From Psychrobacillus faecigallinarum (GTDB lineage Bacteria > Bacillota > Bacilli > Bacillales_A > Planococcaceae): 64,000 nucleotides of DNA. The DNA lies in NCBI RefSeq assembly GCF_014836595.1, contig NZ_JACSQO010000001.1, forward strand, positions 905,010 to 969,009, read 5' to 3'. The position numbers were made by a program, and so were the translations under genes. Below are positions 47,158 to 55,961 of this stretch, one piece after another. Under the pieces are notes generated by a model that did not search any database, was not told the origin of the DNA, and saw only the letters and a list, made by a program, of their open reading frames with translations. Every line of letters begins with the position of its first letter. Positions within the stretch are counted from its first letter, which is position 1.

Positions 47158-47876
47158 AATATGACCTCCGTAAGCTCTAAGCTGGCTCCGAGTAAATCAC
47201 CTGTGATTCCCCCGAAATTTTTTAACGACCAACTACGGTATATGCAAATGAATAGAATTAACACAATCAAAAGAGTCATCGCAATCAACCAATATGTCAT
47301 TAGCCCAATCAGACAAATGGCTATAAACAAAAAACTCGCTGTCAGAGGTATAATTGTTTGAACGTGTAGCTTTTGTTTAAAAAAATGGGCAAGGCCGCTC
47401 TCTTTAGCATTTTCCGTCATTCCAAATAGAATCACAAGAACCACTCTTGATAAAAAAGGAATAATGATAATAAATAGGAAGTGAAAGCTTTCAGCAGACA
47501 ATACCTCAGATATAATGATTATTTTGCCTACAATCAATAAAACAGTCGCCATTACACCGAAAGCCCCAACCCGAGGGTCGTCTAATATTTCCATTCGCTT
47601 TGCTTGTTCTCTGTAGGAAAAGTAAGCATCTGAAGTATCGATGAACCCATCCATATGGAGTCCACCTGACAACAGGATTCCTAGACTTACAACAGCAAAT
47701 GCGGTCATTAACGAGCTCCAATCAAAGTAGATGGGCAAACAAGCAATTGATCCAATGACTGCTCCTATCCAAGGAAAGAAACTATACATTCCCGTTATAT
47801 GTCTCTTTTCCATCGGAAGACTTTTTTGAATTGGGACTACGGTAAAAAATTGAAATGCTAGTAGCAAGCTATTCAT
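47127..47876 (-). CDS. cobS: Adenosylcobinamide-GDP ribazoletransferase (cobalamin synthase)
   Basis: Membrane enzyme joining adenosylcobinamide-GDP with alpha-ribazole (phosphate). 249 residues with about six spans. Motifs: SGGLHMDGFIDTSDAYF (about 68-84), EILDDPRVGAFGVMAT (about 92-107) and FGGITGDLLGASLEL (about 222-236). The Asp-rich motifs bind metal/GDP. Lies 9 nt after cobU and overlaps cobC. Confidence 0.93.
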   Translation of the reverse strand: MNSLLLAFQFFTVVPIQKSLPMEKRHITGMYSFFPWIGAVIGSIACLPIYFDWSSLMTAFAVVSLGILLSGGLHMDGFIDTSDAYFSYREQAKRMEILDDPRVGAFGVMATVLLIVGKIIIISEVLSAESFHFLFIIIIPFLSRVVLVILFGMTENAKESGLAHFFKQKLHVQTIIPLTASFLFIAICLIGLMTYWLIAMTLLIVLILFICIYRSWSLKNFGGITGDLLGASLELTEVILWITLLLLLS

Positions 47877-47885
47877 TACTCCACC

Positions 47886-48416
47886 TCATTTCCATTGATG
47901 ACCTAACCCATATTCCATTTCATATGCTTCATCAGCGTTTATAACTAACCTTTGGTGAATCCGACCAATCCATTGCTGATATCGAACCACGCTTTCATAG
48001 ATAGAAAGATGCTCATCTAGTACTTCATTTGAAACAATCACCATCACCTTAACCTTTTCTAGCAAACGGTCAATTGTTTCAAATAGCCGCTTCTCGACCT
48101 GTTCCATATTACTCACATACAGTTCGTTCGCTAACCAAGTCGTGACACAGTCCCAAAGAATTCCGTCATCCTGCTTTATAACTGCCGTTAGTTGCTCAAA
48201 ATGTCTCGATTGCTCGATTGTAACCCATTCCACAGGATAACTAGCTCGGTCTCTTTGGTGATACTCAATTCTTTGCTCCATTTCTTTGTCTGTTGCTACA
48301 CCAGAAGCAACGTAGACGTTACGTAGTGCCTGCTCATTCATCAGATATTGCTCCGCAAAGTTGCTTTTTCCGCTCCGCACTCCACCTGTTATGAAGACGA
48401 GTTTTCCTCGAACCAT
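47886..48416 (-). CDS. cobU: Adenosylcobinamide kinase / guanylyltransferase
   Basis: Phosphorylates, then guanylylates adenosylcobinamide. P-loop FITGGVRSGKSNFAEQYL at residues 8-25; the next block YVASGVATDKEMEQRIEYHQRDR carries the His that is guanylylated; VIVSNEVLDEHLSIYE and VRYQQWIGRIHQRLV follow. 176 residues. ATG 48416 with AAGGAGATGACCTC; overlaps cobD by 28 nt. Confidence 0.92.
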   Translation of the reverse strand: MVRGKLVFITGGVRSGKSNFAEQYLMNEQALRNVYVASGVATDKEMEQRIEYHQRDRASYPVEWVTIEQSRHFEQLTAVIKQDDGILWDCVTTWLANELYVSNMEQVEKRLFETIDRLLEKVKVMVIVSNEVLDEHLSIYESVVRYQQWIGRIHQRLVINADEAYEMEYGLGHQWK

Positions 48417-49465
48417 GAGGTCATCTCCTTCTTTAATTGCTCCATTTGTTCTTCTTTCTTCATACCCACTCGAAACCAATCACCGTCTAGACCCTTAAAG
48501 TTTTCGGTATGGCGGAGCACATAGCCTCGAGCTAGTAAATGTTCAAAGAATATCTTCGACTGCAATGGATTAGGTAGCTGGAAGCATAGAAAATTTGTAT
48601 TAGATGGTAGAACTCTACAATCTAGCTCACCTAAAAATTGTTGAAAATCCTCTCGCGCCTTTATTGCGAAGTCAACTGTTCTCTGTCTATACTTTGTCTC
48701 CATGAAGCACTGGGCTCCAATTGTAGTCGCTAATGCATTGCTATTCCAGTGAGGCAGCATTGAGCGAAGACTATTTATAATTTCCTTATTAGCAATTGCA
48801 TAGCCTAACCGCAGCCCAGGAATTGCATACATTTTAGTCATCGAACGGACGACAATTACATTATTAAAGTTGTTTAAATATGGGATAAAGGATTCCTTTT
48901 CGTCTATAAAATCTAAAAAAGCCTCATCCAAAACCAAATCACAGTTATACCTTTTAGCATGATTCGCTATCTGTATAATCTCTTCTAATGGAATCAGGTA
49001 GCCAGTAGGATTATTCGGTCGGCATATATAAATTACATCAGCCTTCTCAAGCTCACTAAGAACCTCCTCTATCGGAAGCTTACCGATAGCTATAATCTCC
49101 TTAATGGATGTTTGATATGGTGCTAGCGTAGCCTCATATTCAGAGAACGTTGGATGGATAATCAATGCTTTTTTGTGCTGATACCGGATAGCTATGGTTG
49201 CAAAAATTTCTGCTGCACCATTTCCAATAAGTATTTGTTCAGAGCTTACACCGTGATAATTTGCAGCTGCAGTCAGGAAGGGCTCGCCCTGCGGATGAGG
49301 ATACTTAGTTATTAGGTCTCTATATGATACCCACTGCTCCTTAACAAAATCTGGAGGACCTAGAGGGTTCACATTTTCACTATAATCTATCACTGTCTCA
49401 GGCATAGACATGTTCAAGCGCTGATATAATTGTTGAGCATTTGCTCCGTGACTAGGTAACAACAA
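48389..49465 (-). CDS. cobD: L-threonine-O-3-phosphate decarboxylase
   Basis: PLP enzyme making (R)-1-aminopropan-2-ol phosphate for the nucleotide loop. Fold-type I class II aminotransferase pattern: ENVNPLGPP near 30, CRPNNPTGYLIPLEE, DLVLDEAFLDFIDE and the PLP Lys in VVRSMTKMYAIPGLRLGYA. 358 residues. In Bacillales this gene is often labelled histidinol-phosphate transaminase-like; the B12 operon decides the call. Overlaps cbiB by 14 nt. Confidence 0.88.
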   Translation of the reverse strand: MLLPSHGANAQQLYQRLNMSMPETVIDYSENVNPLGPPDFVKEQWVSYRDLITKYPHPQGEPFLTAAANYHGVSSEQILIGNGAAEIFATIAIRYQHKKALIIHPTFSEYEATLAPYQTSIKEIIAIGKLPIEEVLSELEKADVIYICRPNNPTGYLIPLEEIIQIANHAKRYNCDLVLDEAFLDFIDEKESFIPYLNNFNNVIVVRSMTKMYAIPGLRLGYAIANKEIINSLRSMLPHWNSNALATTIGAQCFMETKYRQRTVDFAIKAREDFQQFLGELDCRVLPSNTNFLCFQLPNPLQSKIFFEHLLARGYVLRHTENFKGLDGDWFRVGMKKEEQMEQLKKEMTSWFEENSSS

Positions 49466-50408
49466 GTATTAAACCTCCTATCACTGTCATCCCAAACCAA
49501 AAAAGAAGGACAGCTGTGTGTAAATGTGAAATGGCTCCTAATATATGTCTGGCACTTAGTGAGACCTCTTTGCTTCCCATTAATGCACGATTAGAAACTA
49601 TCCCTTTATATGTATTTCTTCCGCCAAGCTGTATACCTAGCTGATAAGCAGTGGCAGCTTCTAAATAGCCGCTATTGGGGCTTGGATGTTTCTTTGCATC
49701 TATCAACCAGCGAGTCATTCGATGCTTAAAGGGAAGACTAGTTTCTTTCCTTCCACCAAGCATAATTGCCAACCCAGTTAAACGACTTGGAATATAGTTT
49801 GCAATGTCGTCTAGCTTGGCAGCAACATAGCCAAAATCTTTAAATATTTCGTTTTTATAGCCTACCATAGAATCTAATGTATTAATTGCTTTATAAGCCC
49901 ATAACCCAGGAGCCCCAAATAAAAAGGCAAAAAACAATGGGGCGGTTACTCCATCACTTATATTCTCGGAGACTGTTTCTACCACCCCTCTTGTTATTTC
50001 CCCCTCTCCTAGATCTTCAGTGTCTCTTCCAACAATCCAGGAAAGCTTTAAACGAGCAGTGTCTAAATCTCCCTCTATCAAAGGCTTGTGGACCTCCATC
50101 GCTGCAACCTTCAAGCTTTTTTGAGCTAGCCCAGAGGCTATCAAAATACTCTCCACAGCAATTCCAAGGACAATATGAACTGAGTACGCAGTGAACACTA
50201 ATACTAGAGCAATACTGAATGATAACCCTACTATTATTAGGACTAAAAGTAATCCCTTTACTTTCCTATAACTTCCTTTGTTTAATCGCTTAGTTAATTT
50301 TGAGATAAGCGTTCCAATCCACCGAACTGGATGTGGCCAATTTGGTGGATCTCCAATTAATCGATCTAGCAGAAGACCAATTGTTACCGCTAACATATGA
50401 GATGACAT
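49452..50408 (-). CDS. cbiB: Adenosylcobinamide-phosphate synthase CbiB
   Basis: Membrane protein condensing adenosylcobyric acid with aminopropanol phosphate. LLLDRLIGDPPNWPHPVRWIG at the N-terminus is the family signature; ISDGVTAPLFFAFLFGAPGLWAYKAINTLDSM and LDDIANYIPSRLTGLAI follow. 318 residues from the ATG at 50408, whose GGGATGGGTG ribosome site lies in the end of the preceding gene. With CbiZ upstream, this gives cobinamide salvage through cobyric acid. Confidence 0.92.
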   Translation of the reverse strand: MSSHMLAVTIGLLLDRLIGDPPNWPHPVRWIGTLISKLTKRLNKGSYRKVKGLLLVLIIVGLSFSIALVLVFTAYSVHIVLGIAVESILIASGLAQKSLKVAAMEVHKPLIEGDLDTARLKLSWIVGRDTEDLGEGEITRGVVETVSENISDGVTAPLFFAFLFGAPGLWAYKAINTLDSMVGYKNEIFKDFGYVAAKLDDIANYIPSRLTGLAIMLGGRKETSLPFKHRMTRWLIDAKKHPSPNSGYLEAATAYQLGIQLGGRNTYKGIVSNRALMGSKEVSLSARHILGAISHLHTAVLLFWFGMTVIGGLILVVT

Positions 50409-50409
50409 C

Positions 50410-51879
50410 TTACACCCATCCCTTTGCCTTTTTGTATATCTGAATAGCTTCAACGGTACATTCAAAGACTCCTTGCCCAATCTTTTTACCAATCTCAGTT
50501 ATAGGACCTGCATACTCTATATAGGTCCCTTTTTGTGTCGCAGCTATTAATACACTATCTGTCGATGTACCAGTGGCAAGAGTACCCGTCCGAGGATCCA
50601 TGACTTGTTCATGTGCCATTGCCTTCGTTTTAGCTTCCGTAGCAGTGATGACAGACTGGATAAAAGCCTCCTCCGCAAGCTCTCCATTAATAATAACCCA
50701 TGTATTGATGGTACCTATGGCGGGGAACATTTCTACTTCGTGAGCTCGCGAAACATCGACTGCATTTCCAACTCCCGCGGTAACCATTACCACAAGACTC
50801 CCTAAAGGTGTTACATACTCTTTTATCACAGCGTCTGTAGTCCTGACTGCAGTCATCATGCCTACAGTATCCGCCTCCGATAAACCTCGAGCAGCAAGAT
50901 AATTTAACATTTCCTCCTGCACATTATCACAGTGATACTGTGCATCTACTCTTCTATTCACGAAATTTCTATACCAGCCACTTCCCGCGTTAATGACTGC
51001 AGAAGACCAAGTTTTTAATTGATTTTCTGCCTGAAAAAGGACGTAGTCACCAGTTACTTTAAAGTTGAATGAAGTAATTAGTTGATTGTCTTGTTTTTCA
51101 TTTACGTCTGGTAAAATAGTTATTTGCGGTTTAGGTCGCTCTGGATGGGGACTAGTACTAACCCTAGCCTCATAAACATTTTCCACTAAACTTTTTTTCA
51201 CTACCTCTTGGGGCTCCCCGATTACTTTAATGCGCCCCTGGTCCATTAGTAAAAGTCTGTCACAGTATAGCGATGCAAGGTTAATATCATGAAAAATACT
51301 AATAATTGTAATGTCATTCTCAATTGCTTGTGTTTTGATTGTATCTAACAGCTGCTTTTGATGAGCGATATCCAAGTGATTCGTCGGTTCATCTAACAAC
51401 AGTATGGGAGCCTGCTGAGCTAATGCCTGGGCTACAAATACTCTCTGTTGCTCTCCACCAGACAAAAGCTCTAGTAAATGCTTATCGTACTTATCGACGG
51501 CAGTCAGTCTCATTGCTTCCTTTATAGCGAATTCATCTTCTGAAGACCATGTAGAAAACCACCCTGATTGATGAGGATAACGACCAAGTGCAACTGTTTC
51601 TCGAACGGTATGTGAGAAAGCCTGATTGTGCAGCTGTGGAAGCACAGCCAACTTTTTCGCTAGCTCCTTCGAGGCAAAGGACTTTAACAGCTTACCTTCG
51701 ATTAGTACCTCTCCAGATGATGGTGTGAGTATGCCACTCATTAGTTTAAGGAGAGTAGATTTTCCACTCCCATTTGGTCCTAATATTCCTAGCATTTCTC
51801 CTTTTGATACTTGAAAGGAAACATCCTCCACTACTAGCTTTTGATCGTAGCCACCAGAAATATTTTTTACTTCTAGCAA
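50410..51879 (-). CDS. btuD: Fusion of cobalamin ABC transporter ATPase (BtuD) and cobinamide amidohydrolase (CbiZ)
   Basis: 489 residues. ABC domain at about 1-240: Walker A GPNGSGKSTLLKLM, signature LLSGGEQQRVFVAQALA, Walker B PILLLDEPTNHLD, H-loop ISIFHDIN. A linker with SPHPERPKPQITILPD leads to the CbiZ domain (about 265-485): MTAVRTTDAVIKEYV, VTAGVGNAVDVSRAHE, INTWVIINGELAEEAF, ATEAKTKAMAHEQVMDP, GTSTDSVLIAATQKG. CbiZ removes the aminopropanol arm of cobinamides to give cobyric acid, used by CbiB (next gene). TTG at 51879 with AAAGGAGG. Coupling import and trimming in one chain suits corrinoid salvage. Confidence 0.92.
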   Translation of the reverse strand: MLEVKNISGGYDQKLVVEDVSFQVSKGEMLGILGPNGSGKSTLLKLMSGILTPSSGEVLIEGKLLKSFASKELAKKLAVLPQLHNQAFSHTVRETVALGRYPHQSGWFSTWSSEDEFAIKEAMRLTAVDKYDKHLLELLSGGEQQRVFVAQALAQQAPILLLDEPTNHLDIAHQKQLLDTIKTQAIENDITIISIFHDINLASLYCDRLLLMDQGRIKVIGEPQEVVKKSLVENVYEARVSTSPHPERPKPQITILPDVNEKQDNQLITSFNFKVTGDYVLFQAENQLKTWSSAVINAGSGWYRNFVNRRVDAQYHCDNVQEEMLNYLAARGLSEADTVGMMTAVRTTDAVIKEYVTPLGSLVVMVTAGVGNAVDVSRAHEVEMFPAIGTINTWVIINGELAEEAFIQSVITATEAKTKAMAHEQVMDPRTGTLATGTSTDSVLIAATQKGTYIEYAGPITEIGKKIGQGVFECTVEAIQIYKKAKGWV

Positions 51880-51880
51880 G

Positions 51881-52876
51881 TTAAGCGCCTCCTTTTTTAC
51901 GTTGTCTAAAGAAGATAAAAGCAAAAACAGGTGCCCCTATAAACGCAGTAATTACCCCTATTGGAAGCTCTGTTGGAGAAATAATCGTACGGGATACAAG
52001 ATCACAAATGATCAATAAAGAAGCTCCATTTATAAAGCTCAAAGGAAGCACGTGCCGGTTATCGGAGCCAAATAAAAGTCTAGTCATATGTGGCACTACC
52101 AATCCAACAAAACCAATGGTTCCAGACACTGATACGGCTGTGCCTGTAAGCATTGACCCACCAATTAATATCATCATTTTACGCTTCTTTACATCCACAC
52201 CTAGATGCTGTGCTCGTTCTTCTCCAAAGAGCATGGCATTTAGCTCCCTACGATTTAACCATAGTAATAGGGAACCGATTACCATGAATGGCAATGCCAT
52301 CTGAACATAGCTCCAGCCCCTCATAGATACACTGCCTAACAGCCAACCAATAATTTGCCGTAGCTCTTCACCTGTCAGAGCAATCATTAAGGAAATGACT
52401 GAGCCAAGAAATGAGCTAAATATAATACCTGTTAAAATAATCGTTTCCATTTTCATCGCGCGATCTACTAGCCTTGCGAAGGAAATAACGATGAGCATTG
52501 TAACTAATGCCCCTACCATACTGAAAACAGGCAAGGTGAACATTCCTAAGAAAGGTACCGAAATTCCAAAAAAGAGTGTAGCCACTGCACCAACAGATGC
52601 TCCGGACGACACTCCCAGTGTATAAGGGTCGGCTAGTGGGTTTTTAAGCAGGCTTTGAAAGGCCGCTCCCGCTATTGCCAGGGATGCTCCGACTAATCCT
52701 GCGAGTATAACCCGCGGCATGCGAATCTTCCATACTATATTAGTTGCAATCGCATCTGTTCCTGTATCCCATAAAGTACTGATCGGCACCTTTACAGATC
52801 CGACCGATACACCTAGCCAAATGGCTACAGCCAACGTAGCCAGTGACAGGATGTAACCGATCATTGATTTACTCAC
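51881..52876 (-). CDS. btuC: Cobalamin ABC transporter permease
   Basis: FecCD-type permease, 331 residues, nine or ten spans. LVGASLAIAGAAFQSLLKNPLADPYTLGVSSGAS (seen as two blocks, about 60-95) and SGTIGFVGLVVPHMTRLLFG (about 245-265) are diagnostic, with a C-terminal PTELPIGVITAFIGAPVFAF. Overlaps btuF by 8 nt and ends 1 nt before the btuD-cbiZ start, so the three import genes are tightly coupled. Confidence 0.93.
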   Translation of the reverse strand: MSKSMIGYILSLATLAVAIWLGVSVGSVKVPISTLWDTGTDAIATNIVWKIRMPRVILAGLVGASLAIAGAAFQSLLKNPLADPYTLGVSSGASVGAVATLFFGISVPFLGMFTLPVFSMVGALVTMLIVISFARLVDRAMKMETIILTGIIFSSFLGSVISLMIALTGEELRQIIGWLLGSVSMRGWSYVQMALPFMVIGSLLLWLNRRELNAMLFGEERAQHLGVDVKKRKMMILIGGSMLTGTAVSVSGTIGFVGLVVPHMTRLLFGSDNRHVLPLSFINGASLLIICDLVSRTIISPTELPIGVITAFIGAPVFAFIFFRQRKKGGA

Positions 52877-53822
52877 TAAATGCCTCCGGATAGATAGCCT
52901 TCGCCACTTCCTCTAAACCTTCTACTAAACGTGGACCTTGGCGACTTGTGGTATCCTCATCCACTTGTACTACTGCATTATTTTTAATAGCTGTCACTGT
53001 ATCGAAACCATCACGTTGCTTGACCTTTTCAACAATGCCATCCACGTAATCATACGTGATTAACATAACATCAGGATTACGACTTACAATTTCTTCTGGG
53101 CTGACTTGGAACCAGCCCTCTTGGTCAGCCATGATATTTTCTGCGTTGACCATCGTTAGAATTTCTTGCATAAATGTATTATTACCAGGAGTATAGATCT
53201 CAGGCACATCTGAGGTTTCTACAAAAACTGTTTTCTTTGTTTCTACTTTTGAAACTTTTTCTTGAATTTCGTCAACCTTTGCCTTCATATCCTTTATAAT
53301 GGCCTGTGCTTCCTCATTCTTGCCTGTTGCACGACCAATCTGCTCGATGGATGTATAGGTTAAGTTAAAATCCTTTGCATCCTGTACTACATAAACCTTT
53401 ACACCAGAATCTCGTAGCTGTTGTAACCCAGCGTCAGCCATTCCTACTACGGACTCATGAGCGAAGACAATATCTGGATTCAAAGAGATAATTTTTTCAA
53501 TGTTATACTCCATGCCACCAATTTTTTCTTTTTCTAAGGCTTCCTCTGGATAACTCTCGTAATCATTAACGCCGACAATTTCCTCATCAAGCCCTAATGC
53601 AAATAGAATTTCCGTATTACTTGGAATCATGGAAATAATGGTCTTCGGAACTTCCTCTAATGTGATTTCTTGGCCTACAGCATCCGTCAATGTAAGCGGA
53701 AATGCAGTTTCTGAATTTCCAATTTCTGAACTATCTTCTTTTTCTGATGGAAGTGTCTCTTGCTCATTACATCCAACTAACACAAGCAAGGTCATTCCTA
53801 TAATTAACCAAAACTTTTTCAT
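52869..53822 (-). CDS. btuF: Cobalamin-binding lipoprotein
   Basis: Substrate-binding protein of the importer, 317 residues. The signal peptide ends at LVLVGCNEQET, with the lipid-bearing Cys at residue 18. Periplasmic-binding fold type III: PKTIISMIPSNTEILFALGL, EIVGVNDYESYPEEALEKEK, KIISLNPDIVFAHESV, and VSPEEIVSRNPDVMLITYDY. Ribosome site AGGAGGAATGAAGG lies right behind the riboswitch terminator. First gene of the operon. Confidence 0.92.
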   Translation of the reverse strand: MKKFWLIIGMTLLVLVGCNEQETLPSEKEDSSEIGNSETAFPLTLTDAVGQEITLEEVPKTIISMIPSNTEILFALGLDEEIVGVNDYESYPEEALEKEKIGGMEYNIEKIISLNPDIVFAHESVVGMADAGLQQLRDSGVKVYVVQDAKDFNLTYTSIEQIGRATGKNEEAQAIIKDMKAKVDEIQEKVSKVETKKTVFVETSDVPEIYTPGNNTFMQEILTMVNAENIMADQEGWFQVSPEEIVSRNPDVMLITYDYVDGIVEKVKQRDGFDTVTAIKNNAVVQVDEDTTSRQGPRLVEGLEEVAKAIYPEAFSE

Positions 53823-53843
53823 CCTTCATTCCTCCTAAAATCA

Positions 53844-53874
53844 ATAAAAAATCTCCCATCCTAGGATGAGAGAT
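53844..53874 (-). terminator. Riboswitch-controlled terminator before btuF
   Basis: ATCTCTCATCC/GGATGGGAGAT stem followed by TTTTTATT on the minus strand, 22 nt before the btuF start. It fits transcriptional attenuation by the B12 aptamer. Confidence 0.75.
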
Positions 53875-53879
53875 AGATA

Positions 53880-54085
53880 GGTATAAATCTGCCACAAAAT
53901 ACCGATAGCTGACCTACACCAGACCTATCCGCGTAGGTAATGGGTATGCACGTAAGGGCAGGTTTTCTGGCTTATGATGCATATGCATCACTAACAGTGG
54001 CGGGACCGCGCTGGACTTTAACCAGCTTCCCTTTTAACTCTAGCAATCCGTAACTAGAGCACCTTTACGCAAAAAATATTCCATT
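53880..54085 (-). ncRNA. Cobalamin (adenosylcobalamin) riboswitch
   Basis: On the minus strand the aptamer shows AAAGGTGCTC at its 5' side, GGGAAGCTGGTTAAAGTCC, GCGGTCCCGCCACTG and the B12 box AGCCAGAAAACCTGCC (53972-53957; consensus AGYCAGGAGACCTGCC). A closing domain with ACCTACGCGGATAGGT... precedes the terminator. It controls all twelve genes from btuF to cblS by repression at high cobalamin. Confidence 0.93.
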
Positions 54086-54237
54086 GCTGCTTTGCATTTA
54101 TTATACCTTATAATTAAATGTTGTCGAGATGGAGACTAGAAGAGAAATTCGAGAAATAAATTAATATCAAGCAATTTTCCGAGTTTAGCGAAACATTAAT
54201 TCCTTAACCTTGTAATCTATGAGTAATCACTGGACTA

Positions 54238-54918
54238 TTAATAAAAATCGCAGTACACAATCCAATCTTGTTTATCTTGATTGTAGAAAAAATAAAAACT
54301 GCCACTATCTACTATATTGAATTGCGCCTTGGCATCAGAGCTTATCTGAAAGACAAACGGATAATCTTCACCATATGAGACTCCGCTCTGTGTATAGGAT
54401 GGATATCCACCAACCTTGTGCATGGGATAAATATTTTCGACGATATCGTCGTAATACTCTATATCACTCTCCAATTCAAGACGTAAAATTTCATCTTGAA
54501 TTTCTGGTTCTATATCTTCTGAATCCCATGCTGGGGTATCGTTCTCAACTAATATTGGTTTTAATGGAAAAGACTTCATTCTTGAAGATTGTTCATTTAT
54601 CTTTTGTATTTCATTAATATTAGTAAAACAATTTATCTTAAAAAAAGAAGCTAAATTTTCTTCAATTAAATGATTATATACATTAAAATCCATATAAACA
54701 GTGATTAACTGAATGTTTTTTAGCTCCTTCGGTACATAAGGTAAATTCTTTAGAAATATAGTACATATTGGTTCAAACTGAGGAGATTTATTTTCTCCGC
54801 TACCCCACATAACATTTCCTATCCAGCTCTCTCCCAATTCTTCCGTCGGCCGAGATCCTCCTGTTTCAAAAATCGTAGCTCGTTTAAATAGTGATTGTTT
54901 TAATTGAGTAATATTCAA
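54238..54918 (-). CDS. DUF1963 family protein
   Basis: 226 residues. FETGGSRPTEELGESWIGNV, PICTIFLKNLPYVPKELKN, HKVGGYPSYTQSGVSYG and the C-terminal GSFYFFYNQDKQDWIVYCDFY make a DUF1963 pattern: a small cytoplasmic protein type often found among toxin-immunity genes. TTG start with AGGAGGTAATTGCG. Lies 30 nt after the DUF2185-type gene on the same strand, so they probably form an operon. Confidence 0.72.
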   Translation of the reverse strand: MNITQLKQSLFKRATIFETGGSRPTEELGESWIGNVMWGSGENKSPQFEPICTIFLKNLPYVPKELKNIQLITVYMDFNVYNHLIEENLASFFKINCFTNINEIQKINEQSSRMKSFPLKPILVENDTPAWDSEDIEPEIQDEILRLELESDIEYYDDIVENIYPMHKVGGYPSYTQSGVSYGEDYPFVFQISSDAKAQFNIVDSGSFYFFYNQDKQDWIVYCDFY

Positions 54919-54948
54919 CGCAATTACCTCCTAAATCTATGTCCAAGC

Positions 54949-55578
54949 TTATTCACTTAAGTAGGACTCCCAATCATAATCATTTATTTTGTAGAATGCG
55001 CCATTGTCATTTCTCTCATATGCACAGAGGGGTAAATCTTCAATAAAAGTTAAAATAGAGTCATCAATATTTAAAATTACCCCTATAGATATATATTGCA
55101 GATTTTCATGATTATTTAAAAATTCATCATCTTCATAACCACTTAATACAGACCAACCAGAGTCTTGCTCATCCCTTGGCTCGTCTCTTAACATAAAATT
55201 AAATTCATCTCTCTCCAAAACATCTTTGCTCACAATTATTTTTGTGTCAAAATAGTAATCCCATTTGGATGAATATGGATCATTATACTCCGTGTCACAA
55301 ATATGTTCTGTCCGAAATGATACTTCTTGTCCTCTTTTTAACTCACTTAGATTAAATGGATCATTCGTAAGAATTCCCTTAAAGTTCTCCATATCCCTGT
55401 GAGTAATTTCAACCCACATTTTTTCTCCCGCATACCCGTCTGTTCTTGTCTCGATTTCAAAGATTAGTTTGACCATATCTCCTATATTTAAATTACCTAT
55501 CACTTCTTTGCTAGGAATATAAAAAGTATAGGGTGCATCCTTATTTCTTTTATAGGCACTATCTAAATACCATGGCAC
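54949..55578 (-). CDS. DUF2185-type immunity-like protein
   Basis: 209 residues. An N-terminal part with IGDMVKLIFEIETRTDGYAG, EKMWVEITHRDMENFKGIL, LKRGQEVSFRTEHI (a DUF2314-like beta domain), then SGWSVLSGYEDDEFLNNHE and ILTFIEDLPLCAYERNDNGAF, the DUF2185 pattern. Families of this kind act as immunity proteins in polymorphic toxin systems; no toxin is beside it here. GTG at 55578 with AAGGAGGAAGCAAA. Confidence 0.7.
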   Translation of the reverse strand: MPWYLDSAYKRNKDAPYTFYIPSKEVIGNLNIGDMVKLIFEIETRTDGYAGEKMWVEITHRDMENFKGILTNDPFNLSELKRGQEVSFRTEHICDTEYNDPYSSKWDYYFDTKIIVSKDVLERDEFNFMLRDEPRDEQDSGWSVLSGYEDDEFLNNHENLQYISIGVILNIDDSILTFIEDLPLCAYERNDNGAFYKINDYDWESYLSE

Positions 55579-55623
55579 TTTGCTTCCTCCTTGCATCGTT
55601 ATAAGCCTATTCTAACTTGAATA

Positions 55624-55666
55624 TAAAAAAGAGGGCATTAATCCATTGATTAAAGCCCTCCAATGA
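55624..55666 (-). terminator. Terminator between the XRE gene and the DUF2185-type gene
   Basis: GAGGGC.TTAATC/GATTAA.GCCCTC hairpin (55631-55660), then TTTTTTATAT on the minus strand. Confidence 0.75.
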
Positions 55667-55730
55667 GTTAGTTCCTAATTTATTACTTCGCGTTTTCAAA
55701 AATAATTCCTGCTTATTAAGGGAACTTTAC

Positions 55731-55952
55731 TCATTCGTGAGCTTCTTCATCTCTTTTGTATTCTAAAAGATCCCCAGGCTGGCATTCTAAAGCCTTACAA
55801 ATTGATTCTAATGTAGAAAGCCTAATTGCTTTAGCTTTACCATTTTTTAATATAGAAAGGTTAGCCATTGTTATTCCAACCCTCTCTGAAAGTTCTGTTA
55901 CGCTCATTTTTCTTTTAGCCAACATCACATCGATATTAATAATAATCGCCAT
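55731..55952 (-). CDS. XRE-family (Cro/CI) helix-turn-helix regulator, YozG-like
   Basis: 73 residues: nearly only the HTH. MLAKRKMSVTELSERVGITMA, NLSILKNGKAKAIRLSTLE and ICKALECQPGDLLEY are typical. It follows the DUF2975 gene by 9 nt; the same pair (YoaS/YozG) exists in B. subtilis, and many copies of such pairs occur in Firmicutes. It probably represses its own pair. Confidence 0.88.
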   Translation of the reverse strand: MAIIINIDVMLAKRKMSVTELSERVGITMANLSILKNGKAKAIRLSTLESICKALECQPGDLLEYKRDEEAHE

Positions 55953-55961
55953 ATTTTCACC

